A DNA stretch of 64,000 nt, from NCBI GenBank assembly GCA_000333855.2, contig CM007345.1, positions 464,570 to 528,569 of the forward strand, in the 5' to 3' direction. Under the pieces are notes generated by a model. It did no database searches, had not been told where the DNA came from, and saw nothing but the letters and a program-made list of their open reading frames with translations. Below are positions 8,773 to 18,664 of the stretch, piece after piece. The DNA comes from Endotrypanum monterogeii. Lineage: Eukaryota > Euglenozoa > Kinetoplastea > Trypanosomatida > Trypanosomatidae. Position 1 is the stretch's first letter. The number at the start of each line of letters is the position of its first letter. The position numbers and the translations under genes were made by a program.

Positions 8773-10680
8773 TCACAATGCATCAGTGCGCATTCTCTCT
8801 ATGACATCGCGGCTGAAAAACGGAATGTGCGGATGTCGCTGAGTGTTCCACGTTACCTCCGCTTTTGCGGGACTCGCCACCGCGGTCGCCAAGGCTGAAG
8901 TGGCCGTGTTGTCGTCTCTACTTGGTGGTGCCAAAGACGAGTACATGGAACACTCCTCGAGAGCAAGCTGATACGGACTAGCAGATAGCAACACTACAGA
9001 AGGCCGAGGCCCTGTAGCTGGAACCGATCTCGGTGTCAGCACCACGGCTAGATGCACACACCAAGCGGCGCCATCCCCACCAATGCGATCGGAGTGCATC
9101 TGCAAGTGAGCAGCGATGTCGCCCACAGCATCGGAAAAGCTGCGTTGAAGTGCACGCAGCTCTCTCCTGAGATCCTCCTCGGCGACCGAGTCAGTCGCAG
9201 ACTCGAGGATAGCATACCGAGTGAGCAACGCATCGACTTCACCGGCTCCCCCTGCCCCCTCAGACCCGGAAGCCAAAAATGTCGCTGAGGTCATCAGCCT
9301 TACTTGACCATAACGCTGCACGATGCCGCGAACCCGACGGCCACCGCGCTCAAGAAACGCGGTGACTTCGCAGCCGACGGTGGGAAGGTACAACCACGGC
9401 TGCAAACAAATGGTAAGTCTTGCAGCTCTCCTGGCTGGCGCCGATGATGGAAGGTCCGGAGATGAGGCATTCGCGTGGGCCGCGTTATCGGCACACACGT
9501 CAGACTGAAATGGCACCGAAGTATCACACATTGACTCACGATACAGACGCACCGCCTCGCGCACGCGCCGACTGCCACACAACATGCGCAACACGTCTCG
9601 CGCGTTGTAGCACCGGTTCAGCTGGTTCATATGATACCACAGACGCTGTGTATACACGTCGCGCTCCAGCGGCGTGGGTGCACCGTTTGCCGGGGGAGGG
9701 CACCGCTGACGAAGAAGCCGTCGGCCATCTTCTGATTCCAGAGCCCAATCCCACGGGGCACCGCCAGCGCAGCTGAGCCGCGGAAAAAATGCTGTGGGCT
9801 CGACAGCTACAGCGGCATCAGCAGAGACCCTCTGCGACTGGAAGGCACAGTCGATGCGCTGAAGAAGCTCCTGGTAAATCGGGTGAGCCTCAAGCGATTC
9901 GGATTCGGCTAAAGACATGTTCGATGGCGCTTCGTGCACCGAGCGAGTCAGGATCTCTATCTCCTCCATCGACACAGACACATAGGTGGTGCCTTCCATG
10001 GTCATGGAAGCTGGTGTAAGAGCACCCCGCGCCACCTCCACGGAGGAAAGCAAGTACCTTACGGCTTCTTGCTGCTCCCGCGTCAGGCGAGAACCAACAT
10101 CTTCGTCCTCGATACGGGGACGCTTGCGCACCGTCCGCTGCACCGCTGCCCTGTGCAGCTTCAAACATGCGACTCCGAAGTAGCAGTCCGTTCCCGCCAC
10201 TGTTCGCGCACACCATCGTGGTACCAAGCGTCCGCGGTATACGAGTTCGAGGCCGCGCGTATCGGCAAGCTCGTCCTTGCGCACCTGCTCCCCTTCCACC
10301 TCCAAGAAGGGCTGATAGACAGGCTCCGGTGGACGCGGTTTCTCCTTCTCTATTATGCGCAGGCGCAGCGGTGGGTACTTGTACCCTGGCTGCTCAGGTG
10401 TAATGTCTGCCTTGCACGCTGCCAACGCCTCCCCCTCGGATGCGTACAAAGCCAGTGCGTAGCCCTTTGACTCGAGGTGCATGACGAGCATCACACCAGT
10501 CGAGTGCTCCACCAGCAGTCGGCGCAAGCGCTCATAACGAAGGTCAAATTTTGACACCGCCGCTGCTGCCGCAATGGTGGACTTGTGTTTGGTGTTCGCA
10601 CCGCCTTGGTCTCCCCCACCTTTGGCGATAGGTTGCAACAAGAAGTCTGGGATGTCGCTGATAAAAACAAAAGTACGCAT
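8773..10680 (-). CDS. CCCH-type zinc-finger protein, function unknown
   Basis: A 635-aa protein with one clear CCCH finger (C-x8-C-x5-C-x3-H, reading CARTVAGTDCYFGVACLKLH) at roughly residues 155-175, followed by a basic KRPR patch. Single CCCH fingers commonly bind RNA, and trypanosomatids use many such proteins in post-transcriptional control, so an RNA-related role is an inference. The N-terminal part (MRTFVFISDIPDFLLQP) is compact and may form a small alpha/beta domain. The C-terminal half shows no motif I recognise. The start is the ATG at 10680: upstream in-frame sequence encodes a run of seven His from a (GAT)n repeat and a Lys-rich stretch, typical of translated UTR. Confidence 0.72.
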   Translation of the reverse strand: MRTFVFISDIPDFLLQPIAKGGGDQGGANTKHKSTIAAAAAVSKFDLRYERLRRLLVEHSTGVMLVMHLESKGYALALYASEGEALAACKADITPEQPGYKYPPLRLRIIEKEKPRPPEPVYQPFLEVEGEQVRKDELADTRGLELVYRGRLVPRWCARTVAGTDCYFGVACLKLHRAAVQRTVRKRPRIEDEDVGSRLTREQQEAVRYLLSSVEVARGALTPASMTMEGTTYVSVSMEEIEILTRSVHEAPSNMSLAESESLEAHPIYQELLQRIDCAFQSQRVSADAAVAVEPTAFFPRLSCAGGAPWDWALESEDGRRLLRQRCPPPANGAPTPLERDVYTQRLWYHMNQLNRCYNARDVLRMLCGSRRVREAVRLYRESMCDTSVPFQSDVCADNAAHANASSPDLPSSAPARRAARLTICLQPWLYLPTVGCEVTAFLERGGRRVRGIVQRYGQVRLMTSATFLASGSEGAGGAGEVDALLTRYAILESATDSVAEEDLRRELRALQRSFSDAVGDIAAHLQMHSDRIGGDGAAWCVHLAVVLTPRSVPATGPRPSVVLLSASPYQLALEECSMYSSLAPPSRDDNTATSALATAVASPAKAEVTWNTQRHPHIPFFSRDVIERMRTDAL

Positions 10681-11583
10681 CACGTCTGTGTAAAGATGGT
10701 CGCGAGGATGATGATGATGATGATGATGATTTCTAGGGGAGTTATCGGGGCCTGATGTCACGTTGGTAAGCTCAGTGACCCTCCCCCCCTTTCGTTTGTC
10801 GGTTTTCTTTTTTATCTTTTTTACCTGTCCTATGTGTGTATTATATGCATACTTAAGTATACATGTACACACTTATAACACATGCACTGCTACGAGTACA
10901 CGGGGGGGGGGGGAATAATGAAGCCGTTGCAAGTAGGGAGAAAAAAGGTGAAGAGGGGTAGAGATCAAGGCAGTGTACGTGTGCACGAGGGAAGCATAGG
11001 GGAAGCATGGGAAAGGAAAAAAAAAGGTGGGTACGGCGTGCCTCACCTTCAGAAAAGATTTGGTTGAAAAAAGCACTCTAGAGCTTCTGCAAGTGAAGTC
11101 TTCAGGATCGGTGACAACACGTAGAACACTGAGATGACGTCGAATAGACGTCCATCAGCTCTTTTATTTGTACCCTCGGAGGACAGCAGGGGAAAGAGGA
11201 GTGGATGCAACGCAAGAATGCAGATGAATACGGGCAATTCAGCGGCAAGGATAAACAAGCACGCGACAGCGCCCTTGTGGTGCGCAGACCCGAATACATA
11301 TCGAGCGCAAACGCATGCGTAGCCAGGCAAAGATCTCTGCTGAAGAAACGGCAAACAAGTTGCTCGCGACTCCCTCTCCCCTCACCGTCTTCCGAATCGA
11401 TATGCGGTTGCCTCGGTCGCCGGGGAGGTGTGGGAAGGAAATAGGACGACGGCACTGGGGTCAGGTGATACTACCTGCGCTCTGACGGCATCACACCCGT
11501 CATCTGTCTGCGTTGTCAGAGGGTAGAGTGAGGCCCCACCACAACCCACCCATACCAAACCCAACGACGAAGAGAGTAGGCAT
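10681..11583. other. Intergenic region, CCCH to PPR gene
   Basis: Contains an (ATG/CAT)n run near 10708-10730, a T-rich block near 10806-10825, a poly-G run near 10903-10914 and an A-rich purine tract near 11010-11025. No gene is seen. The segment 11080-11580 is more complex and is probably the 3' UTR of the PPR gene. Confidence 0.45.
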
Positions 11584-14500
11584 TCAGTGCGGGAAAAGAA
11601 AGTCTGTGCGGTGATCCATATCGGCAGCTTGATCTAGTGCCCACCCTTGTATACGGCACGATGAGCTCGGCACTGACTGCCAGTACAGTGCACCGCGCCG
11701 TGCCTGTCGTTGAACAAAAATGATGTGCTCCAACACAGCGCCACTCACGCGGTAGAGATCCTCCAGCGCCGACGCAATCGCACCAACCATGAGCGCCGTT
11801 TTGCGGTATTCTGTACTGGCGGCCTCGCTCGCGATGATGGCCAGCTCCAATGAAGCATCCAGCGGGCGTAGTCCACGGCGAGTACAGTCGTAAAAGTACT
11901 CTGTGGCGTCATCCCAACGCTGCGTACGCACGTATGTGAGCAGCACCGTGTGCGCGAGCTGTGGATTGTGAGTGCGTCGGTATTGGTGTGCAGCAGCCAA
12001 GGCACGACTCCAAACACCACACCGAAGCGCGGTGTTCACGGCAAGCATCACAAGCCGAGGAACAGGGGTCGCCTGCGTCAGCACGCTTTGACACAGCACA
12101 CGAAATGCGACCTCCCACTGACCGCCCTCCACGCAGGCTTGTAGTGCTACAGCCGTGGCATTTACGTCAGGGCGCTGGCGCTGCGATATGCGGAAGAAAT
12201 ACGCGAGCGTCACCTGCCATGGGGCACCACCCCGCTGTGCAGTCTCGAGGACCTTCGAAGAAGAGGCGTAGGGCATGCAGTTCGACTCCACTGCTTTGTC
12301 GTACAGCAGCGTGGCCTGCTCCCACGCACCCGCGCGGTGCAGCACCCGCAGCGCATTCGCCACAGCAGCCTGCTGCTCCTTTCCTGCCTCGTTGGCATGT
12401 TGCGGGCGGTGAGCGCAGCGCGCTGCTTCGACGAGTGAGAATGCCGCCTCTGTGGTCGCAGAAACTCGCGCCGATATGCCGCCCTCGTCGGCAGAGACCC
12501 TAACTTGCACTGCCGCCGGCAACAAGGCACGCAACTTCTCTCTGTTGTCTGCACACAAAACCCGCCACGCCCGCTCATGATCAAACGGTAAGGGTAGTGC
12601 TGTTTGGGGGAGCCATCGAAGCGCCCGCATCCACAGCGATGGCGTATGCAGCATAGCGTACCGCACTGTCTGCGCCACGTGGGCCAATTCGGGTGGAATC
12701 AAAGCGCTGCTGCTGCTGCTGATGTGTAGCAAGTTAAACAACGGCGACAACGACGACGACGAGGCTGAATATTCACTGGTGTGATGTTGAAGAGATGACG
12801 ACTCCTCTGCATCGATGAGTGAGGCGAGGGATTCAAGCTCTTCGCTGGTGGTTGGGGGCACGTCCGTGGTGCGAGCGGTGAGTGGTGGCGCCGCCTGTGA
12901 GCAGGCGGCAGAACCGGGCTGGGCGGACAGAACCGCTGCATCTTCCGGCGCTGCGCCCCTCGTCTCGTCGCTTGAGGGGTGAACCGGAATAGGCAAATTG
13001 TTGGCCACTAGAGTGTTGTCGCGTTGCTGTGTGGCGTAACGCAGAAAGCACGCGGCCGCCTCCGCCCACTGGCTGGACCGTGAGGCTTTTGTCATCTGCG
13101 CCACAGTCTTTGTCATCGAGGTCCTCCTCAGCAGGCCGTGACACAACTGCGCAGCATAACGCTGGGCGCGCGGACACTGTTGCACAAGCTCAGGCTGCTC
13201 CACGGCGACACTCCGATGGAAATAAAGGCCGGAATGCCACAGGCCGTGGTCCAACGTCGTCTTCAACATCTCCTCCAGAAGACTAGATACGCCACCGAGT
13301 GAGTGCTCGGAGCTTTGTATGGCCAATCGTACGAGCCGGCGCTGCTGTGCATCACACAAGTTGCGCCACGCATCCGATGCTACAAGAAGGCGCACGACAT
13401 GTGACCCCCCGCCGACCTGCACGCGGGACGGCGCCTTCTCAAACGCCTGCAAGGCGCGTTGCCAGTTCACCTCAAGAAGCAGAGCCAGAAGAGCGGCATC
13501 TGCACGAGTAGTTGCGTCTGTGGATACCGATCCAGGAGATTCTGAACCAGACGGAGGGGAAAAGAAACGGCGCAAAGGCACGGTGCGGGCCGCATCCTGT
13601 GTCGCGTCGGGGTCTGCTCTTTCCGATGTGCGCTGATGGCCCCAGTGACGCCGTTGCGCAGCCTCCACGGCTATTAACCTCTCTGCCGTCTCCAGTGCGG
13701 TGGTAGATAAGGCAGAAAGCGTCAAGAATGTGCGTGGCGCCTGCTCCGAGGACAAAGGGCCCGCTACAGCAATGGCTCTTGGAAACACATAGCGTCGCCC
13801 CTTGCTGTCCTGTGCGAGGCGACGGATCAGCCATATTTGGCTCCTTGAGCCTAATGGAGTGTAGGGCAGAAGCGCCAGACACTGTTGCCACGTGAAAGCA
13901 CGACGAAATGGTCGCTGAACGAGGTCGGAAACTGTGTACGCGGATAGATAGGGTGCCAGTGCAATTAACGGCGCCACGAAGCGGCGGGTAGCGACGATAC
14001 TGAACCCCACAGCAGCCTCTGCCTGGCGCGCTAGAGCGTATGCCACCTCCTCTCGGAGGTCATCTGCCCCCTCCTGCTGCGGACAGCTCTCAGATATTCT
14101 GGTAGTCGGAGAAAAAAGCAACGTGCGCTCCGAGAACCCACTGTTTCCCTGGACAAGGCCAAAAGCACTGGAAACAAAAGATTGCCCGCTGAGCTGCTGC
14201 GCGGCCAATGCGCTGAGCGCAGAGCTCCAGAAAACACTAATGTTTCGGGTGTAACGCACAGCCCGCAGCAGGGAGAGTGTCTCGTGCGACACAAGGAACA
14301 AGAGCACGGCACTGCTGGCGGCCGTGCTCAACCTTGTGCCACGGTCGACTGCACCTACTCCGGGGATCAGGCGTGGCGGTGTCGCGGGCTTTTGCGCGAC
14401 AAAGCGACTCTCGATGTACACTGGCGAAAAGAGCTGCAGCGCTGCGTGGCAAGTAGCGCAGAGCTGCTGAATGTGATCCACGCCGACTGGACTCCCTACA

Positions 14501-17500
14501 AGCCGCCGTGCCGGCAGCAGATGTAAAAGCAGCTCTTCACCGCCATGCCGCGCAACATGACAGGGTGCAAGGGATTCCGAGTCTGAGCAGCAGTCACTTG
14601 CCGCACACATCTCAGCGCTGGAGCCTGTGACGGTGAGCGGATGCGGCGGCGAATGCGGCAAGAGCTTGTGCGGAGAAGACGGGGAGTTGAGCTGCTTCTG
14701 TTTCGTGCTACCAGCCACGACGCCCAATTCTTCCCACCACTTGCGCTGATACATTGATCGACTATCATCATCATCATCATCGACGACTCCCACCGATTCC
14801 ACCTGCCTCCGTCGCAGCTGGCGTAGATCGATGTCGCGCTGTCGAGCGAGCTGTCGCGTGATCGTGAGCACCACGTAGAGGTCCTCCAGGCTCAGCATGT
14901 CTGTCTGTTCGTGGCGTACGTTCACATGAAAACCCATGAGACAAAGCGCTGCGCGCACCTGGTGCTCCAGGCCGGCGCTTGAGCGCCAAACCCGGGAAGG
15001 GGACAGCCACCATCCCGGACTGCTGCTGGAAGTGGCGCTGTGCAGTGTCGTCGCAGCAGGCTCATGACGCATGGCGTCATCGCGGATTTGGTCACCTAAC
15101 AGGCGGTGCAACAACATAGCGTACTCTGTGACGCTCAGCACCCGTTGCGGTGTTAAACCAGCGCGCACGACATACTCGACGCAGCGCATGCGATCCAGCG
15201 CAGCAGTGCACAAGGGTGCCTTCGAATCGCAATCCTCACGTGTGGCCGCAAAATTTGCGTCACCGTGGGCGGATGACTTCGTGTTGACGGGCCGTGAGTG
15301 TATCACCTGCTGAACCAGTGCTGCCACAGCGGAGGGGTCCGTGTTAGCGACTGCCAGGTGTGTGATCAATACGATAAGAGTATCTAAACCAGAAGTTTTT
15401 TTATCGAGAGTCGAGCGGTCGTGAAGGAGACGAAAGACGTCTAGGCCGAGAACAGCCTCGCACAGTCCAAGGACCTCTGCGAGGCGCCCGTGTTGCGCCA
15501 AGATATACAAAAGCATAACACAAGTTTTCTTGTTCAAACCGCGCAAGTGTGCCACTGATGTTGGGGAAGTCACGCCGAATGGGGATGTCGTTTGACCGCT
15601 CTCTGTACCAGGCGGAGGAGGCGGAGAAGCGAAAAACGTGCTCAGATGCGAGGATGTGGACGAGGCGCCGTTGGCTAAAGGCAGCACGCCAAGCAGCGCA
15701 TCGAGGGCACCGTTCCACTCTGACATCCGCTCCGTCAGTTGCAGCGCCCTCGACCAGGACTCGCGCTCGCAGCAAAGGACGAACTGAAAAACAGCCGGCG
15801 AAAAGGAGAGGCGGCCACGGAGACGACGGAGCTGACCCTGCCCCTGACCTTGGGTCTCTCCACACGCAGTGGCTGGTGCCCCATGGACCCCTCTTCTACT
15901 GGGGGCAGCGTCCCCGTTGTTCTCCTCAGCAAACTTTTTCTTGTATGTACACAGATATCCCGAGTCTCGCACTGCGCAGAGCGCACCGCACACGCCGAGA
16001 ACCACGCTACCAACGATCCGACCCAGGAACTCCTCACCGCCTGAAATGACACTACCCGCCTCACAGGATTCCCCCGAGTCGCACAGCTTGGAGAGCGTTG
16101 GCGAGTGCACCTGTGAGAGGATCTCCTCGTGAGAAAGACCGGAGAATCCATCCGCCATGGGCAAAACCAACTCAGCAGCCATTCGACCGAAGGTAGACAG
16201 AAGCCCCATCAGTGCGGTGGCACTGGAAACCACCTCCTCCCCCCGCTCGCTCTCCAAAACATCAAAGGGCGAAGGCCAGGTGTTGTGTCTGCCATTGGTA
16301 GCACGGCTGATGTGGTCGCGTGACAGATGCCCCGCCATCCAAAGAGTAGATGGCGGACGTGTGGCAGAGGTCGAAAAGCGTAGCAGCGTACTGTCAGACA
16401 TTTCATGCGTAACCGGCCCTTCACAAGGTGTTCCCTTCTCTGTCCCTCTGTACTCTGGTCGTTGGTGGCCGCTGTTCATCACCTTGGCTGGCGAGACGCC
16501 CTTCACAGGCACTCCCCTATCCACTGGGTTGCCGCAGCCCACTGCTGACACAGCTGCCGGGTCGCAATCTGACGCGTTGCTCTGAGGCTCCGGCGAGTTT
16601 CTTCGCTCGGCGGCCGCAGCGACCGCCTTTGCGCACGTGCAAAGCTGATCAGCACACCACCTCACAAGTGCATAGGCCTCGGCCGGTGTAAGCTCGATGG
16701 GCTGCGCTAGACATCGGTATACGTGGGGGAGATCCCCTCGCCCGTCCGACTGCAGGTGTCGCAGAAGAAAAGACGACTGTGGCTCACCCACGCCGCCGGG
16801 CCGCATGAACTGATATCGCACACCATTCTGAGCAGCAATCGACGAAGTCCCCTTCATGTTCCTCGACGCCTTAGGAACGCCAGCATTCCAAGTACACACC
16901 TCTAGGGTGCTTTGTGTCAGCGACAGTGCAAAGGCGGCACGACGGAAAATGGCACGTAGCGGCACCACATGTTTATCCGAATTCCTTGCGCCAGTGCAGT
17001 CAGTCGCCAGAAGGTATGCCAAGCGGCGCCGCAAGTCAAACAGTGTTTGCTGCTGTCGAAACAAAGATGACGCGGCGCTGCAGTAACTGCTACCCGCGCA
17101 ATCAAGGTGCTCGTCTGTCGATGCAACACGCTCACTCGCAGTGTCGACCCCAAGTGAGGCAGATGGGAACTCGCGAAGTCGCTGTGATCGAGAAGGCATT
17201 GCTAAACGCTGGTCGAGCTCCTCCCAGGTAGAAGAAGAAGCATGCGCGTCAATGCAGTGGTCAACACACAGCAGAGGCCTCATCGCAGCAGGCGAGTCGC
17301 AGTGCAGACTGCTACCCTCTAGTGACTGTGACAACGTCGACGGAGGTGACGCACCGATCGCAGAAACATTTCGTAGCCTTGCGCGCCTCTCCGCACCCAT
17401 AAAGTAGTGAAGGTCGGCCACGCAGCGCTCCTGCCGAAGAACGCTCTCACGGGTGCGCAGTGAGAGCACCGCTGCCGCACCAGGAGCAAGCCTCGGCGAC

Positions 17501-17820
17501 CCATGCGTCACTGTCAATGGGACAGAGGAGCAGCAGTGCGCTAAGAAGCCTCGCGTCTTCTGAAGAGGTTCATCGGAGGCAAGCAGCGCTTGTGAGGGAC
17601 CCCCTCCCTGTGGTCTCTGCGGCACCGCCGGCCTGCAAGTCGGTGCTGACGCGCGTGTCGAGTGGCGAACATTGAACAAGTCAAGAGACAGCACTGCAAG
17701 GCGGCGTCCCGAGAAGCGGCACCGCAACAAATGATGATGCACAGGCTGCGCAAAGGAGCTGAAGCGAGAAGATACAGAAGCTGAGGGCAACTCAAAACGA
17801 TACGAGCCACCGGGGTGCAT
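11584..17820 (-). CDS. Giant PPR-type (pentatricopeptide repeat-like) protein, probably mitochondrial
   Basis: A 2078-aa protein whose C-terminal part (about residues 1800-1990) holds consecutive helical-hairpin repeats of PPR type. They include WEQATLLYDKAVESNC, PWQVTLAYFFRISQ, WEVAFRVLCQSVL, WSRALAAAHQYRR and WDDATEYFYDCTRRG, spaced about 35 residues apart. More degenerate copies (WSRALQLTERMSEWN, WQRALQAFEKAPS) lie earlier. PPR proteins bind RNA in organelles, and kinetoplastids have many in mitochondrial RNA processing and ribosomes. The N-terminus is Arg/Ser/His-rich and low in acidic residues, compatible with a mitochondrial presequence. The middle is long, Ser-rich and poorly conserved in appearance. 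The start is the first ATG in frame (17820); the frame continues upstream only via TTG codons. Exact role unknown. Confidence 0.75.
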   Translation of the reverse strand: MHPGGSYRFELPSASVSSRFSSFAQPVHHHLLRCRFSGRRLAVLSLDLFNVRHSTRASAPTCRPAVPQRPQGGGPSQALLASDEPLQKTRGFLAHCCSSVPLTVTHGSPRLAPGAAAVLSLRTRESVLRQERCVADLHYFMGAERRARLRNVSAIGASPPSTLSQSLEGSSLHCDSPAAMRPLLCVDHCIDAHASSSTWEELDQRLAMPSRSQRLREFPSASLGVDTASERVASTDEHLDCAGSSYCSAASSLFRQQQTLFDLRRRLAYLLATDCTGARNSDKHVVPLRAIFRRAAFALSLTQSTLEVCTWNAGVPKASRNMKGTSSIAAQNGVRYQFMRPGGVGEPQSSFLLRHLQSDGRGDLPHVYRCLAQPIELTPAEAYALVRWCADQLCTCAKAVAAAAERRNSPEPQSNASDCDPAAVSAVGCGNPVDRGVPVKGVSPAKVMNSGHQRPEYRGTEKGTPCEGPVTHEMSDSTLLRFSTSATRPPSTLWMAGHLSRDHISRATNGRHNTWPSPFDVLESERGEEVVSSATALMGLLSTFGRMAAELVLPMADGFSGLSHEEILSQVHSPTLSKLCDSGESCEAGSVISGGEEFLGRIVGSVVLGVCGALCAVRDSGYLCTYKKKFAEENNGDAAPSRRGVHGAPATACGETQGQGQGQLRRLRGRLSFSPAVFQFVLCCERESWSRALQLTERMSEWNGALDALLGVLPLANGASSTSSHLSTFFASPPPPPGTESGQTTSPFGVTSPTSVAHLRGLNKKTCVMLLYILAQHGRLAEVLGLCEAVLGLDVFRLLHDRSTLDKKTSGLDTLIVLITHLAVANTDPSAVAALVQQVIHSRPVNTKSSAHGDANFAATREDCDSKAPLCTAALDRMRCVEYVVRAGLTPQRVLSVTEYAMLLHRLLGDQIRDDAMRHEPAATTLHSATSSSSPGWWLSPSRVWRSSAGLEHQVRAALCLMGFHVNVRHEQTDMLSLEDLYVVLTITRQLARQRDIDLRQLRRRQVESVGVVDDDDDDSRSMYQRKWWEELGVVAGSTKQKQLNSPSSPHKLLPHSPPHPLTVTGSSAEMCAASDCCSDSESLAPCHVARHGGEELLLHLLPARRLVGSPVGVDHIQQLCATCHAALQLFSPVYIESRFVAQKPATPPRLIPGVGAVDRGTRLSTAASSAVLLFLVSHETLSLLRAVRYTRNISVFWSSALSALAAQQLSGQSFVSSAFGLVQGNSGFSERTLLFSPTTRISESCPQQEGADDLREEVAYALARQAEAAVGFSIVATRRFVAPLIALAPYLSAYTVSDLVQRPFRRAFTWQQCLALLPYTPLGSRSQIWLIRRLAQDSKGRRYVFPRAIAVAGPLSSEQAPRTFLTLSALSTTALETAERLIAVEAAQRRHWGHQRTSERADPDATQDAARTVPLRRFFSPPSGSESPGSVSTDATTRADAALLALLLEVNWQRALQAFEKAPSRVQVGGGSHVVRLLVASDAWRNLCDAQQRRLVRLAIQSSEHSLGGVSSLLEEMLKTTLDHGLWHSGLYFHRSVAVEQPELVQQCPRAQRYAAQLCHGLLRRTSMTKTVAQMTKASRSSQWAEAAACFLRYATQQRDNTLVANNLPIPVHPSSDETRGAAPEDAAVLSAQPGSAACSQAAPPLTARTTDVPPTTSEELESLASLIDAEESSSLQHHTSEYSASSSSLSPLFNLLHISSSSSALIPPELAHVAQTVRYAMLHTPSLWMRALRWLPQTALPLPFDHERAWRVLCADNREKLRALLPAAVQVRVSADEGGISARVSATTEAAFSLVEAARCAHRPQHANEAGKEQQAAVANALRVLHRAGAWEQATLLYDKAVESNCMPYASSSKVLETAQRGGAPWQVTLAYFFRISQRQRPDVNATAVALQACVEGGQWEVAFRVLCQSVLTQATPVPRLVMLAVNTALRCGVWSRALAAAHQYRRTHNPQLAHTVLLTYVRTQRWDDATEYFYDCTRRGLRPLDASLELAIIASEAASTEYRKTALMVGAIASALEDLYRVSGAVLEHIIFVQRQARRGALYWQSVPSSSCRIQGWALDQAADMDHRTDFLFPH

Positions 17821-18664
17821 ACGATACAACAACGGAAAAAAAAAAGTGATCAGGGAAAATGAATATGAAGTTCCCTGTGCGCGGGGGGGGGGGGGAAGGC
17901 GATGAACTGCAAAGACAGAGAGAGGAATCGGAGGACACGTTCATGCAGTGATGATGGCGCGACTAATACTGTGCGTGTGTGTGTACCACAGCAACTCTGC
18001 ACTGCCGATGTTCGCCTTCACTGGCGCTGGAACGTGCTTTGTGGAAGTACAGAGGTACTTCAGGAGATCGATAAGCGCAAACAGAAAAAAGGAGAGTATG
18101 TGTGCATACGATGTCTACGAGGAGCGCTTCAAAGGAGTGAGATGGAGGGGAACGTGAAGATGGGAACAGTGGACAGGTGATATGACATCGACCACAACAT
18201 GGCGTGTGTGTTGCCGCACAACTATGAATGCATATATAAATGAAAGGAATCAAGTCAAGGAGTCTATACGTCTGGGCATTCCACCCAGGCGTACCGCATG
18301 GCGTGGTCAGTTACCTTCAGGACCTCCCCTCACACAACTCCCTTCTGTTCTTCCCCCCCCCGGGCGTGCATCATCGACTTGTTTACTTTTGTTGGTGGTG
18401 GCGGGATGTGAACAGGGGTCTTCTGAAGTGCACTTTGCCGGCATGTACACCCTCATACATCACAGAAAAATGTATATTTTAAAAAGCTGGTAGGACATGG
18501 GAGCGATGCCAATAAAATACGGGAACCGAGAATGTGTGTAGCCCTACCTCTTGTACCCCACTCCACCACCCTTCGCCGTTGCTGACGCGTTTCGCTATTC
18601 ATGTTGTATAAGTGCACATGTGATACTCCCTACACAAAGGGGGGGAAGAAGAAGCGCGGTATAG
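17821..18664. other. Intergenic region, PPR to second MIOS-like gene
   Basis: Holds an A10 run (about 17836-17845) and a poly-G run (about 17883-17894) just upstream of the PPR start; on the minus strand these read as T- and C-tracts followed by an AG near 17874. The rest has no gene and is probably the 3' UTR of the MIOS-like gene. A pyrimidine run with poly-C lies near 18350-18362. Confidence 0.45.
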
